A DNA stretch of 64,000 bases from Pseudonocardiaceae bacterium YIM PH 21723 (GTDB taxonomy: Bacteria > Actinomycetota > Actinomycetes > Mycobacteriales > Pseudonocardiaceae), in the NCBI GenBank assembly GCA_003600225.1, contig QZFT01000078.1, positions 182,953 to 246,952 of the forward strand, read 5' to 3'. Made by a program: the position numbers and the translations under genes. Positions 9,130-19,400 of this stretch are shown here, in pieces (positions within the stretch are counted from its first letter, which is position 1; each line of letters opens with the position of its first letter). Under the pieces are notes generated by a model. That model was not told where the DNA came from and made no database searches. It saw only the letters and a list, made by a program, of their open reading frames with translations.

Positions 9130-10637
9130 ACGAGGAACCGGTTCTGATCATCGGTGCCGGGCCGGTCGGCATGGTGGCCGCCCTGCACCTGGCCAGGGCC
9201 GGGGTGCCCAGCCTGGTCCTGGAGCAGCAGCCGGAGCGGGACCTGCGTGGCAGCCGGTCCATCGTCATGCAGCGGGACGGCCTGGATTCGCTGGAGCGCA
9301 TCGGGCTGGGCCGGGCCATCGCCGACGCCGGGGTGACCTGGGAGATCGGGCGCACCTACTTCCGCGGGCGGGAGATCCTGCGGACCGGGTTCCCGGAGAC
9401 CAGTAACAGCGTCTTCCCGCCGTTCGTGAACACGCCGCAGCCCACGGTGGAGGTGCTCATCGAAGCGGCATGCAAGGCCGAACCGCTGATCACCGTGCTG
9501 CGCGGCAAGCAGGTGACCAGTGTGTCCCAGACGGACACCGCGGTTCAGGTCATTGTGGACGGTGCCGACAGCTACACCGGATCCCATTGCCTGGCAGCGG
9601 ATGGGGCTCGGTCCACTGTGCGCAGACAGCTGGGGCTGAGCTTCGACGGCGAGTCCTTTTCGGACCAGTTCCTCATCGTGGACCTGACCGCGACACTGCA
9701 TTTCGGCAGGCCGGAACGCCGGTTCTACTTCGATCCACCGTGGAATCCGGGCCGCCAGGTGCTGCTGCACCCGGTTCCCGACGACGGCTGGCGCATCGAC
9801 TGGCAGGTGCCACCGGACTACGACCAGGACGCCGACGACCTGGACGCCCGCATCCGGCAGATCATCGGCCGGACGACGTCGTACCGGTTGAACTGGGCGT
9901 CGGTCTACCGGTTCCACCAGCGCCGGGCCTCCCGGCTGCGGGTCGGCCGGATCCTGCTGGCCGGCGACGCCGCGCACCTGATGAGCCCGTTCGGCGCCCG
10001 GGGGCTGTCCTCGGGGATCGCCGACGCGGAGAATGCCGCCTGGAAGATCGCCGCCGACCGGGCGGGCCAAGCCGGGCCCGGCCTGCTGGAGTCCTACGAC
10101 CAGGAACGCGGCGCGGCCGCCGACGAGAACCTCCGGGTCACCGCGGCGACCATGCGCTTCCTGGTGCCGTCCACCCCGGAGGAGCACGCCCGCCGGACCG
10201 ATGTGCTGGAACGCAGCGTCCTCGACCCGCAGGCCTGCGCGGAGATCGACTCCGGCCGGCTGGCCGAGCCGTACTGGTATCTGGACTCCCCGCTGACCAC
10301 CCCGGGGCCCGATGACGCCGTCGCGGCCTTTCCCCGCGAGTCCGGTCAGGCCCGTCCGCCGCTGCCGGGAGTCGTCTGCCCGGACGCGGAACTGCCGGAC
10401 GGGAGCCGGCTGCGGCACCGGCTCGGCACCGGGTTCACCCTGTTGGTCGATGAATGCCAAATAAACAGGTTATCCCACATCAATGGCTGTCAGATACTGC
10501 ATGCGGGCCTGTCCTGGTCCCCGGGAGCGGTGGCAGCATTGATCAGGCCGGACGGCCACCTGGCCGCCGTCTTCACCGACATGACCGGGTTGCCAGTCGA
10601 TCTGCGGAAGGCCATGCTGCGCAGTACCGGGTGGTAG
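9126..10637 (+). CDS. FAD-dependent aromatic monooxygenase (PheA/TfdB/MhpA-like)
   Basis: A 503-residue flavoprotein hydroxylase from GTG 9126. The GxGxxG motif is VLIIGAGPVGMVAALHLARAG at residues 5-25. The second FAD motif is [39 protein letters not shown] carries the class A DG motif. The C-terminus keeps the thioredoxin-like end seen in this group. Likely reaction is NAD(P)H- and O2-dependent ring hydroxylation; substrate unknown. A short AT-rich stretch near 10450-10500 stands out from the surrounding GC-rich codons. Coupled to the MBL gene and followed 13 bp later by a Tat-exported oxidase. Confidence 0.88.
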   Translation: MNEEPVLIIGAGPVGMVAALHLARAGVPSLVLEQQPERDLRGSRSIVMQRDGLDSLERIGLGRAIADAGVTWEIGRTYFRGREILRTGFPETSNSVFPPFVNTPQPTVEVLIEAACKAEPLITVLRGKQVTSVSQTDTAVQVIVDGADSYTGSHCLAADGARSTVRRQLGLSFDGESFSDQFLIVDLTATLHFGRPERRFYFDPPWNPGRQVLLHPVPDDGWRIDWQVPPDYDQDADDLDARIRQIIGRTTSYRLNWASVYRFHQRRASRLRVGRILLAGDAAHLMSPFGARGLSSGIADAENAAWKIAADRAGQAGPGLLESYDQERGAAADENLRVTAATMRFLVPSTPEEHARRTDVLERSVLDPQACAEIDSGRLAEPYWYLDSPLTTPGPDDAVAAFPRESGQARPPLPGVVCPDAELPDGSRLRHRLGTGFTLLVDECQINRLSHINGCQILHAGLSWSPGAVAALIRPDGHLAAVFTDMTGLPVDLRKAMLRSTGW

Positions 10638-10650
10638 TAAGGGGAACGCC

Positions 10651-12138
10651 ATGACCGCGTTGACTCGCAGGCAGCTGATCAGCGGTGGGTTGTCCGTCGC
10701 CGCGCTGGCCGCGCTGGGCAGCTGTAGCTACGACGAGGCCCCGGTCTCGCCCACCGGCACCAGCAGCCCGTTCGGCCGGGCCGGTGAACCGAACTGGGAC
10801 GAGCTACGCCAGCGGGTCAGCGGTCTGTTCCTGCCCCAGGAGACGGGTTACCGGGACGCCGCGAAGGTCTTCAACACGTTGTTCGACGCGAACACCCCGG
10901 CGGCGGTGGCGAAGGTCAAGACGCCGCAGGAGATCCAGGCCTGCCTGGAGCTGGCCGCCGCCAGCCAGACCCCGATCGCCGCCCGCGCCGGTGGCCACAG
11001 CTACGCCGGCTACTCGGCGCAGAACAAGGCGTTGATCGTCGACCTGCGGGCGATGTCCCAGGTAGAGGTGGCAGGCGACGGCACCATGGTCGTCGGTGGC
11101 GGTGCCCGGCTGATCGACGTCTACGCCGCGCTGGCCAAGGCGGGCCGGCTGATCCCGGCCGGTTCGTGCGCCACGGTCGGCGCCGCCGGACTCACCTTCG
11201 GCGGCGGGCTGAGCGTGCTGAACCGCAAATACGGGCTCACCTTGGACTGGGTCGATTCAATCAACCTGATCACCCCGGACAGCAGGCAGCTGACGGTGTC
11301 ACCGACCAGCGAGCCGGACCTGTTCTGGGGGCTGCGTGGCGCGGGCGGCGGCAACTTCGGCATCGCCGATCGGATCACCTTCCGCACCGCACCCGCGCCC
11401 GAGACGCTCACCATCGTCACGCTGAAGTTCCCCCTTTCCGCCCGCGCGGAACTGCTGGAGTCGTGGGTGCGCTGGGCGCCGAAACAGCCGGACGAGCTGT
11501 GGAGCAGCTACGGCATCGCCAAGGACGAATGCGGGCTGACCGGATGTTTCGTCGGCACCAGTGCAGAGGTCCGGCCGCTGCTGGAGAGGTGGTACACCGA
11601 TGCGGGTATCCGGCCGGCATCGAGCAGCATCGTCGAGCACAACTTCGGCAACGCCATGCTGTTCCTGGCGGGGTGCAAGCCGGATGACTTCCCCACCTGT
11701 CAGGCGAGTGGCCGTCGCAACGCGCACCTCGGCTCGTCCCGGATGGTCGAGCATGAGCTCACCTCCGCGCAGGCGAGCGCGGTCGTCGATCTGGTGGACG
11801 ACGCGAAGGACTTGACGTTCCTGTTCGATTCGCTCGGCGGCTCGGTGATCCCGAATCCGAAGCACGACTCGGCCTTCGCGCACCGGGACAAGCTGGCCGA
11901 CTGCCAGATCTTCGTGAATGCGCCACAGGGTCAGGCCGCTGCCGAGAAGATCCTGCGCCCGGTGGTGGACGCGATGGCGTCGCTGATCGGTAGCGGTTCG
12001 TACATCAACTACATCGACGGCGGGCAGCAGGATTGGCTGCAGGCCAGCTACGGCAAGAATGTGGACCGGCTGAAGTCGGTCGCCAAGAAATACGATCCGA
12101 ACAAGGTGATGGCCTTCCCGCAGGGAATTACCGCTTAG
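10651..12138 (+). CDS. Tat-exported FAD-linked oxidase, berberine bridge type (BBE), paralogue 1
   Basis: A 495-residue protein. The N-terminus has a twin-arginine motif (LTRRQLISGG), a hydrophobic stretch and a lipobox-like LGSC, so it is probably an exported, possibly lipid-anchored oxidase. The PCMH FAD domain shows ARAGGHSYAGYS (covalent His) and PAGSCATVGAAGLTFGGG (covalent Cys), the pair used for bicovalent FAD in berberine bridge-type oxidases. The C-terminal BBE motif is YINYIDGGQQDWLQASYGKN...YDP. Such enzymes oxidise sugars, alcohols or secondary metabolites with O2. The downstream paralogue is closely similar. Substrate unknown. Confidence 0.88.
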   Translation: MTALTRRQLISGGLSVAALAALGSCSYDEAPVSPTGTSSPFGRAGEPNWDELRQRVSGLFLPQETGYRDAAKVFNTLFDANTPAAVAKVKTPQEIQACLELAAASQTPIAARAGGHSYAGYSAQNKALIVDLRAMSQVEVAGDGTMVVGGGARLIDVYAALAKAGRLIPAGSCATVGAAGLTFGGGLSVLNRKYGLTLDWVDSINLITPDSRQLTVSPTSEPDLFWGLRGAGGGNFGIADRITFRTAPAPETLTIVTLKFPLSARAELLESWVRWAPKQPDELWSSYGIAKDECGLTGCFVGTSAEVRPLLERWYTDAGIRPASSSIVEHNFGNAMLFLAGCKPDDFPTCQASGRRNAHLGSSRMVEHELTSAQASAVVDLVDDAKDLTFLFDSLGGSVIPNPKHDSAFAHRDKLADCQIFVNAPQGQAAAEKILRPVVDAMASLIGSGSYINYIDGGQQDWLQASYGKNVDRLKSVAKKYDPNKVMAFPQGITA

Positions 12139-12210
12139 CCTGATTGACCTTTCGGGATTGGCGCTGGCAATATCGATCGACGGCCTTAATTCACTTTGGG
12201 GGTGGCCGAA

Positions 12211-13701
12211 ATGATCGATGTGACCAGGCGCCAGCTGTTCCGTACCGGAGCCGGCCTGGCCGCTGCGGCGTATCTCGGGTTCGCCTCGGACACCGAGAAC
12301 GCCGTGCGGCTGGTGGGCGGACCGGACTGGAATGCGCTGCGGAAACGCGTCAAAGGCGGGGTCTTCCTGCCGCAGGACGACGGGTATCGGCCGGCCGCCC
12401 GGGTGTTCAACGACCTGTTCAACGAGCGGACTCCGGCGGCGGTGGCCCTGTGCGCCGACGCCGACGAGGTGAAGGCCTGTCTGGAAACGGCCGCCCGGAA
12501 TCGGATTCCGATCGCCGCCCGGTCCGGTGGGCACAGTTATGCCGGTTACTCGGCGCAGAATGACGCGCTCATGGTGAATATGACCAAGGCGAACTCGGTG
12601 GATGTCCGCGCCGATGGCACCGCGGTGATCGGTTCCGGCGCCCGGCTGATCGACGTCTACGCGGAACTGGCGAAGCGAGGCCGGTCCATTCCGGCGGGTT
12701 CGTGTTCCTCGGTCGGCATCGCCGGGCTCACCCTGGGCGGCGGGCTGAGCGTGTTGAACCGCAAGTACGGCATGACCATCGATTGGGTAGAGTCGATCAA
12801 GGTCGTGACCCCGGACTGCCGGCTGCGGACGGCGTCACCGACCAGCGAGCCGGAGCTGTTCTGGGGACTGCGGGGCGCCGGTGGCGGGAACTTCGGCATC
12901 GTCACCGAATTCACCTTCCGCACCGCCCCCGCGCCGGAGACGGTCACCGTGATCTGGGGCGATCCGGGCGGCTTCGCCATTCCGGTCTCCGCCCACGCCC
13001 AGGTGCTGGCGGCCTGGCTGCGCTGGGCCCCGGTGGAACGCGACGAGCTGTGGACCTTCTTACGGCTGAACCAGAACTACTGCCGGCTGCTGGGCACCTA
13101 CGCCGGGCCGAAGGCGGAGGCGCAGGTGCTGCTGGAGCGGTTCTACGCCGAGGCCGGCATCACGGCGGAGCAGGCCCGGCTGACCTTCACCGAGATGAGC
13201 TACGGCGATGCCATGCTCCGGTACGCCGGATGCGCGCTCGGCGACTTCCCGAAGTGCCAGGCTGACGCCAAGAACACCGTCGGCAAGCATCTGGGTACGT
13301 CCCGGATGGTCGAGCACACGCTCGACGACGCCACCGTCGCCAAGGTCGCCGAGTTGTGCCATACCGACCCGAACGTCTGGGTGCAGTTCGACCCGCTGGG
13401 CGGCTCGGTGCTGCCGAACCCCCGGTACGACGCGGCTTTCCCGCATCGCGGGGCGATCGCCGACCTGCAGATCTACGCCGCCGCGCCGAACGGCCGGGAC
13501 GCCGCCGCGGCCGCCATGGCGCCGGTGCGCGACGGGCTCGGCGAGCTCATCGGCCGCGGCTCGTACATCAACTACATCGACGCCGACCAGCAGGACTGGT
13601 TGCAGGCCAGCTACGGGAAGAACGTGGCCCGGCTGAAGTCGGTCGCCCGGCGGTACGACCCGCACCGGATCCTGGCGTTCCCGCAGGGAATCACTCCCTG
13701 A
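12211..13701 (+). CDS. Tat-exported FAD-linked oxidase, berberine bridge type (BBE), paralogue 2
   Basis: A 496-residue protein. ATG 12211 is preferred over TTG 12196 because GGGGGTGG lies at the right distance and the Tat signal (DVTRRQLFRTGAGLAAAAYLG) follows at once. There is no lipobox, so it should be soluble after export. Covalent-FAD His is in RSGGHSYAGYS and Cys in PAGSCSSVGIAGLTLGGG. The BBE end YINYIDADQQDWLQASYGKN is nearly identical to paralogue 1. The two form a tandem duplication with the MBL and monooxygenase genes upstream. Different N-termini suggest different placement outside the membrane. Confidence 0.88.
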   Translation: MIDVTRRQLFRTGAGLAAAAYLGFASDTENAVRLVGGPDWNALRKRVKGGVFLPQDDGYRPAARVFNDLFNERTPAAVALCADADEVKACLETAARNRIPIAARSGGHSYAGYSAQNDALMVNMTKANSVDVRADGTAVIGSGARLIDVYAELAKRGRSIPAGSCSSVGIAGLTLGGGLSVLNRKYGMTIDWVESIKVVTPDCRLRTASPTSEPELFWGLRGAGGGNFGIVTEFTFRTAPAPETVTVIWGDPGGFAIPVSAHAQVLAAWLRWAPVERDELWTFLRLNQNYCRLLGTYAGPKAEAQVLLERFYAEAGITAEQARLTFTEMSYGDAMLRYAGCALGDFPKCQADAKNTVGKHLGTSRMVEHTLDDATVAKVAELCHTDPNVWVQFDPLGGSVLPNPRYDAAFPHRGAIADLQIYAAAPNGRDAAAAAMAPVRDGLGELIGRGSYINYIDADQQDWLQASYGKNVARLKSVARRYDPHRILAFPQGITP

Positions 13702-14040
13702 CCTTCGGCACGGGCCTCATGCCGGCTGAGCCGATCTTGATCTAGCCGCACTTATCCGTCTTCAAGACCGATAACTCCACTCTGGACTGTTGCCGGTGGG
13801 GCCAGGGAGACCTGCGGGGCTCCTGTGGTGAATCCAGCTCCCCTCCGAAGTCGTCGTCCCCGGCCGCCAGGCGCACCGACCCCCGTTTCGCGAGGGCCGG
13901 GCTCAGTCCGCCTATCAGACCATCTGTGTCCACTGTGGAGTGAAGTTGGTCTGCTCACCCGCCTGACCGGGATTCATGCGTGAACACCAAGCGCTACGGT
14001 GCCTCTACTGTCGGTATCGAACCTGGTGGGTGGGGCTCCA
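13702..14040. other. Intergenic region without a supported gene
   Basis: About 340 bp. The short minus-strand frames here have no recognisable product or ribosome site. One copy of the palindrome TCCACTGTGGA occurs at 13929-13939. Nothing else was recognised. Confidence 0.5.
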
Positions 14041-15945
14041 ATGAAACGCGGATTTGTCATGCGGCGAGCGGGAACTGCGCTGATAGCGGTGCTCGCCATG
14101 CTGGCGGTCGAGACCTCGGACGCCATCGCGAGCACACCGCAGGACCGGGCTGTCAGTGTCAAGATCACCGAACAGTCCAAGCTCGACAAGCTGGTGGTCT
14201 ACAAGGGCGCCAAGCCGAGCGAGTACGCCGACCTGATGAAGGCGCCCGATGTCGTCCAGGGCGATCCGCCGCCCGGCGAGTACCGTGGTCTGCTGGCCAC
14301 GGAGACCCCCGCGCAGGCGTCGGGGGCCAGCATCTCGATGGTCAAGTACGAGAACGGTGTGTCGCAGGACGGCGAGGATGTCGACGGGCCCGGCCAGAGC
14401 CAGATCGGGCCCGATGGGCGCCCGCTGCTTCCGCCGAACCACTACATCTGCGAATACCAGCCGAAGCACTGCCTGCCCGCCAGGCCGACGGTGACCTACC
14501 TGCACCTGGCTGAGGCCGGGGGCATCGTCAAGTACACCATTCCCGGGCCGATCGACCTGGTCACGGTGGACTACGACGCCGGAAGCGACCCGACCGAGGT
14601 GGCCTCGGCGGTGAAGAAGAAGCTGGGCATCGACCAGGACAGGTACCTGGTCCCCGCGCTCGGTACGGACGGGCGGTTCAAGGCACTGCGCCTGCAGGCC
14701 AAGAACACCAATGGCTCCGTGCGCCAGGAGATTCTGGTGCCATGGGCCCAGATCGAGGGCAAGGGGGAGCACAAGCCCAAGATCGAGAGTGCCTACAAGT
14801 TCGACGGGGTCGCCAACTACGAGAACGGCAAACCCGGCGACAGTCCATCGTGGACACAGGCCCGGATGCTCCAGCGCGACGAGGAGTGCAAGAACTCGAC
14901 CTCGCAGTTCTGCCGCATCGGAAAGGCGGCTCTGGCGAAGGCCACCGCCGAGGCCCAGGCCGATGCGCAGAAGATCCTCAAGGACCCCAGCTTCAAGCCG
15001 CCGCACCCCGCCCCGCACCAGAAGCTGACCGACGCGGAGCTCACCCAGGTCGCCAACGATCTCGCGAAGCGGGTCAGCGCGCTACATCCGGGTGCCCGGG
15101 ATCTGACCGGCCTGGGTAAGGGCCTGGCCAAGGCGCTCAAGGGCGTCATTTCCGGCGTGACCGCCGGTATCCAGGCGGCGGAGATCGCCGAGAGCGCCGC
15201 GGGTTCGAACTCCGGGGACCTGGAGAAGGTGTGTTCGGCGCTGGGGCCGATTCCGATCGTCGGTGACATCGCGGGCATCGTCAACGCCGCCGCCGAAGGC
15301 GACGCGGTGGAGATTGTGAAGAACGTGCTCACCCTCGGCCTGTCGATGGTGTCGGTGGCATTCCCGCCGCTCGCCCCGGTCGCGGACGCGGTGGCCTTCG
15401 TGCTGGAGGTGGCGGTGTTCCTCGGCAAGTACCTGTGGGGCCTGCTGTTCCCCGCCCCGCCGGACCCGAGGGAAGAGGCATACAAGGCCAACCAGGCGCT
15501 GCACGACGAGGCGGGCGTCCGGTTGCAGTGGGAGTACGCCCAGTACGGCCAGATAAAGGCTTCCCCACGGCAACGGCAGGTCTTGCAGTCACTGGTTGTG
15601 ACGGCCAAATCCGATCTCGGCTTCTCGCCACAGGGTTTCACCGAGGTCGGCTACTCCGACTTCTATCTGCGGACCGTCGCGGTGCGGGTGTACCAGGACG
15701 GGATCCGGGTCGCCGACCTGACCTGCCGGTTCATGCCCGCTACCGGCAACCGTTATCCGAGCGATGACTGCGAGAGCCCGGTTCCGCTGCTGGCGACGGC
15801 CGCCCATCCGTTGCGGATCGAGTTCATCTACGACACCGACTCCCGATGCGGCAACGGCACGGTCTGCAAGAACCGGGACGTCGACATGCAACTGACCCGT
15901 CCCGGCGAGAAGGACCTGCCGTTGAAGTACGCCATCTACGGCTGA
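14041..15945 (+). CDS. Secreted protein of unknown function with a hydrophobic hairpin
   Basis: A 634-residue product from ATG 14041 with a G-rich ribosome site (GGTGGGTGGGG). Signal peptide MKRGFVMRRAGTALIAVLAM...ASA. The middle is hydrophilic and contains Cys pairs (ICEYQPKHCLPA; EECKNSTSQFCRIG), as expected outside the cell. At about residues 400-473 there is a Gly- and Pro-punctuated hydrophobic stretch (GPIPIVGDIAGIVNAA ... LGLSMVSVAFPPLAPVADAV ... FLGKYLWGLLFP) that could enter a membrane as a hairpin. The C-terminal domain has two further Cys pairs. I do not recognise the family. It lies 145 bp upstream of the EACC1–caspase pair on the same strand; a functional link is only possible. 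Confidence 0.6.
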   Translation: MKRGFVMRRAGTALIAVLAMLAVETSDAIASTPQDRAVSVKITEQSKLDKLVVYKGAKPSEYADLMKAPDVVQGDPPPGEYRGLLATETPAQASGASISMVKYENGVSQDGEDVDGPGQSQIGPDGRPLLPPNHYICEYQPKHCLPARPTVTYLHLAEAGGIVKYTIPGPIDLVTVDYDAGSDPTEVASAVKKKLGIDQDRYLVPALGTDGRFKALRLQAKNTNGSVRQEILVPWAQIEGKGEHKPKIESAYKFDGVANYENGKPGDSPSWTQARMLQRDEECKNSTSQFCRIGKAALAKATAEAQADAQKILKDPSFKPPHPAPHQKLTDAELTQVANDLAKRVSALHPGARDLTGLGKGLAKALKGVISGVTAGIQAAEIAESAAGSNSGDLEKVCSALGPIPIVGDIAGIVNAAAEGDAVEIVKNVLTLGLSMVSVAFPPLAPVADAVAFVLEVAVFLGKYLWGLLFPAPPDPREEAYKANQALHDEAGVRLQWEYAQYGQIKASPRQRQVLQSLVVTAKSDLGFSPQGFTEVGYSDFYLRTVAVRVYQDGIRVADLTCRFMPATGNRYPSDDCESPVPLLATAAHPLRIEFIYDTDSRCGNGTVCKNRDVDMQLTRPGEKDLPLKYAIYG

Positions 15946-16090
15946 GTGTTCTTCGCCTGCGTGACCGTGGTCTTCCCGGCGTTCCGCGCCGGGGAGACCA
16001 CGGCCCCGCATCCAGTGGAAGCGTTTGCAACCGGAGCGGAAATCATGTGTCATCATGGTCACCCTGGGGCGTTCACTGGGGTAGGGACTC

Positions 16091-16430
16091 ATGGATATCT
16101 CGATCGGAATCGACGCCGAGCAGTCGGCGGACGAGCTGCGCTCACTCAATGAGTGGCTGCTCCAGGAGGACCCGTTGCGTGGTCGGGTCTCCCTTCAGGG
16201 CGCCGATCCAGCCCGGCCACATGGGCGGGCTGCTGGAGGTCCTGACCGTGGCGCTCGCACCCGGTGGGGCGGCCATCGCCCTGTGCACGGTGTTGATCAG
16301 CTGGCTGAAGACGCGCACCAGCGACGTCAAGCTCAAGCTGGACCGGCCCGACGGGTCCAAGGTCGAACTCGACGCCACCAATGTGAGGGGCATGACCGCG
16401 GAGAAGCTCGCCGAACTGATCCAGCGATGA
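16091..16430 (+). CDS. Effector-associated constant component 1 (EACC1)-like protein, interrupted by a +1 frameshift
   Basis: The N-terminal half is read from ATG 16091 (MDISIGIDAEQSADELRSLN ... LRGRVS). The C-terminal half is in the next frame (APIQPGHMGGLLEVLTVALA ... SWLKTRTSDVKLKLDRPDGS ... TAEKLAELIQR) and ends with TGA at 16428-16430. Joined at the CCC run near 16191-16193, they give a complete protein of about 112 residues with the EACC1 layout: acidic start, RGRV, GG-LEVL, one hydrophobic helix, then a DG-containing beta region. Options are a sequencing or assembly error, a real pseudogene, or programmed +1 shifting. The final ATGA overlaps the caspase gene start. EACC1 proteins are known constant partners of variable effectors in NTP-dependent conflict systems. 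Confidence 0.7.
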
Positions 16431-19400
16431 GCGAGGACCTGGTTCCGCTGAGCTCCCCGGGTACCCGGGTGCTGCTGATCGGTTCCGGGCGGCATGCCGA
16501 GGACTCGCAGGTGCCCTCCATCCCGCAGGTCGAGGACACCGTGCGGGAGCTGGCGGTCACGCTGGCCCAGCGCTGCGGCGTGGAGCCGACCGTGCTGCTG
16601 GACCCGGAAGATCCGATCGAGCTCGGTGACGCGATCGCCAAGGCGGCGCGGGAGGCGACCGATGTGCTGGTCGTCTACTACATCGGGCACGGCCTGATCA
16701 GCCCGGGAAACGCGCTGCACCTGGCCACCGTGGCCACCGACGACCCGATGAACGGCCTGGCCTTCAAGGCCCTGCCCTACCAGGCGGTGCGGGAGGCCCT
16801 GGCCACCAGCAGGGCCCGATCCACCGTGGTCGTCCTGGACTGCTGCTTCGCCGGGCGAGCTCTGGGGTCCCTGGGCACGCCGGCCTCGGACGCCTTCACC
16901 CTGGCCGCCACCGGCGGGACCTATCTGCTGGCCGCGGCGGCCGCCTCCGAGCAGGCCCTGGCGCCGGTCGGTCAGCCGTACACCGCGTTCACCGGGCAGC
17001 TGATCTCCCTGCTGCGGGACGGGGATCCGAACGGTCCCCGGCTGCTCACCATCGACCACGTGTTCCGCTATCTGCGCCGGGAAATGACCCGGCGGGACCT
17101 GCCCGCCCCGGCCCGGCAGCCCAGCGGTCAGGCCGGTGACCTGGTGCTCTGCCGGAACCCGGCCTACCGCGCGCCGCTGGAGGCGGTCGCACAGCCGCAG
17201 ATCATCGGGGACGAGCCGGACTGCCCTTACCGGGGTCTGGACTTCTTCACCCAGGACGACGCGGCGGTGTTCTTCGGCCGGGAGGAGCAGGTCGAGGAGA
17301 TCCTCGGCAGGCTCGCCGGCTGGGTGGACTCCGGTGGGCTGATCGCCCTCGTCGGCCTGTCCGGCGTCGGCAAGAGCTCGTTGATCCACGCCGGGCTGCT
17401 GCCCGCACTGCAACGCGGCGAGCTGGCGGTGCCCGGCTCCCGCACCTGGCCGCACCTGGTGCTGACCCCGGGCGACGACCCGCTGGCCCACCTCGCGCAG
17501 CGGCTGTCCGGCGCCAGTGACATCCCGGCCGAGGAGATCACCGCCCGGATCGCCGAGGACCCCGCCCAGCTGGCGGTGATCATCCAGATCGCGCTGCGCC
17601 GGTACACCGGTGGCAAGGAGGTCGCGGGCGGCCGGTTGGTGTTGTTCATCGACCAGTTCGAGGAGTTGTTCACCGCCGAGGTCGACGAGCGGCACCGGCG
17701 GACCTACGTGGCCGCCCTGCACGCCGCTGCCGCCGGGGTGGCCGTGGTGATCTTCGGCCTGCGCGCGGACTTCTACGCCCAGGCCATGATCCATCCGGAA
17801 CTGGTCGAGGCGCTGCGGGATCGCCAGCTGCCGCTGGCGCCGATGACCCAGGACCAGCTGCGTGAGGCGATCGAGAAGCCCGCCCTCGCCGTGGGCGTGC
17901 CCCTGGAGGACGGGCTCGCGGAGAACATTCTGCGCGACCTGCAGGGCAACGCCGAGTTCACCGGCGGTGCGCTGCCACTGCTGTCCTACGCGCTCCAGCT
18001 GACCTGGATGAACCGGGCCGGTGGGCCGCTGACCCACTCCGCGTACGAATCCACCGGCGGTATCTGGGAAGCGGTCACCCAGCAGGCCGATGTGGCCTAC
18101 GAGAGCCTGGACTCCGCCGGGCAGGCCGCCGCACGGATGTTGTTGCTGCGCATGGTGCACCTCGGTGCGGCCACCGACGACACCCGCAAATCCCTGGACC
18201 TGTCCGTCATCCTGGACGACATGTCCACAGTGGACCGGCTGCCGATCCTGAGTGCCCGGGACGGTTTCGCGCAACGCAGGCTGATCACCATCGACGGCGA
18301 CATCGCCCGGATCTCGCACGAGGCCTTGCTGCGGCACTGGCCCCGGCTGCGGAAGTGGATCGAGCAGGACCGGCAGGGCCTGCTGGTGCACCGGCAGCTG
18401 GCCGAGGACGCGGAGAAGTGGCAGCTGGCCCGGCAGTCCCAGGAGTACCTGTACACCGGTACCCGGCTGGAGGCCACGGCGGACTGGGCCGACGACAACC
18501 CCGATCAACTGACCCAGACCGAACGCGACTTCCTGCGAGCCGGTGGGCGGGCGCGCCGGGAACGGCGCGGCATGCTGGCCGGGGCCGTGCTCGTGCTGGT
18601 GATGTTGTTGATCGCCCTGCCGGTGGCCGGGGTGCTCGCCTACCAGAACATGAACGACCGGACCGATGGCGACGCCCGGCGGATCGCCCAGCAGGCCGAC
18701 GCCCTGCGTGGCGTCGACCCGGCGACCGCGTTCCAGCTCAACCTCGTCGCCTTCGAGCTGGCCCCCGGCCTGCCCGAGACCAGAAGCGGGCTGATCGCGT
18801 CGTCGACGAATCCGCATCCCGTGGTGCTCAGTGCGCACCAGGGCGCCGTGCGGCAACTTGCGTTCACCGCCGACGGGCACATCCTGGCCAGCGCCGACGC
18901 GCGCACGGTAAAGCTGTGGAACACCACCGATCCGCGCAGGCCCAGCGTGCTGCGGGTGCTCCCGTCGCCCGGTACCGAGCCCGCGATCGCGATGGATCAG
19001 CAGCGGCCGCGACTGGCCGTGGCGGCAGGGGACCGGCTGGAGTTCTGGGACGTCGTCAAGCAGACGCAGACCAGCTCGGTGCCCGCACCCGGTGCGCGGG
19101 AGCTGGTGTTCAGCCCGGACGGTGGCACGCTGGCGGTACTGGGCGACCAGGGGCTGGCGCTGTGGGACGTGACCGGGCAGCCGGCGCAGCTCTTCACCGC
19201 GCCGTTGCCGGGCACCGAGTCGCTGACCGGGGCGTTCAGCCATGACGGGCGCACGCTGGCCACGTCGGCGAAGGCCCAGGGCAGCACGGTCATCCAGCTG
19301 TGGGAAGTCGCCGATTCCCGCGCCGCGTCCGTGCAGTCCGCCATCGTCACCGATGTCGTGGGCAGACTCTGTTTCAGCCATGACGGCCGGGTTCTGCTGG

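Noticed and set aside
13742..13933. 63-codon minus-strand frame in the gap before the unknown secreted protein
   Set aside because: No ribosome site or recognisable product.
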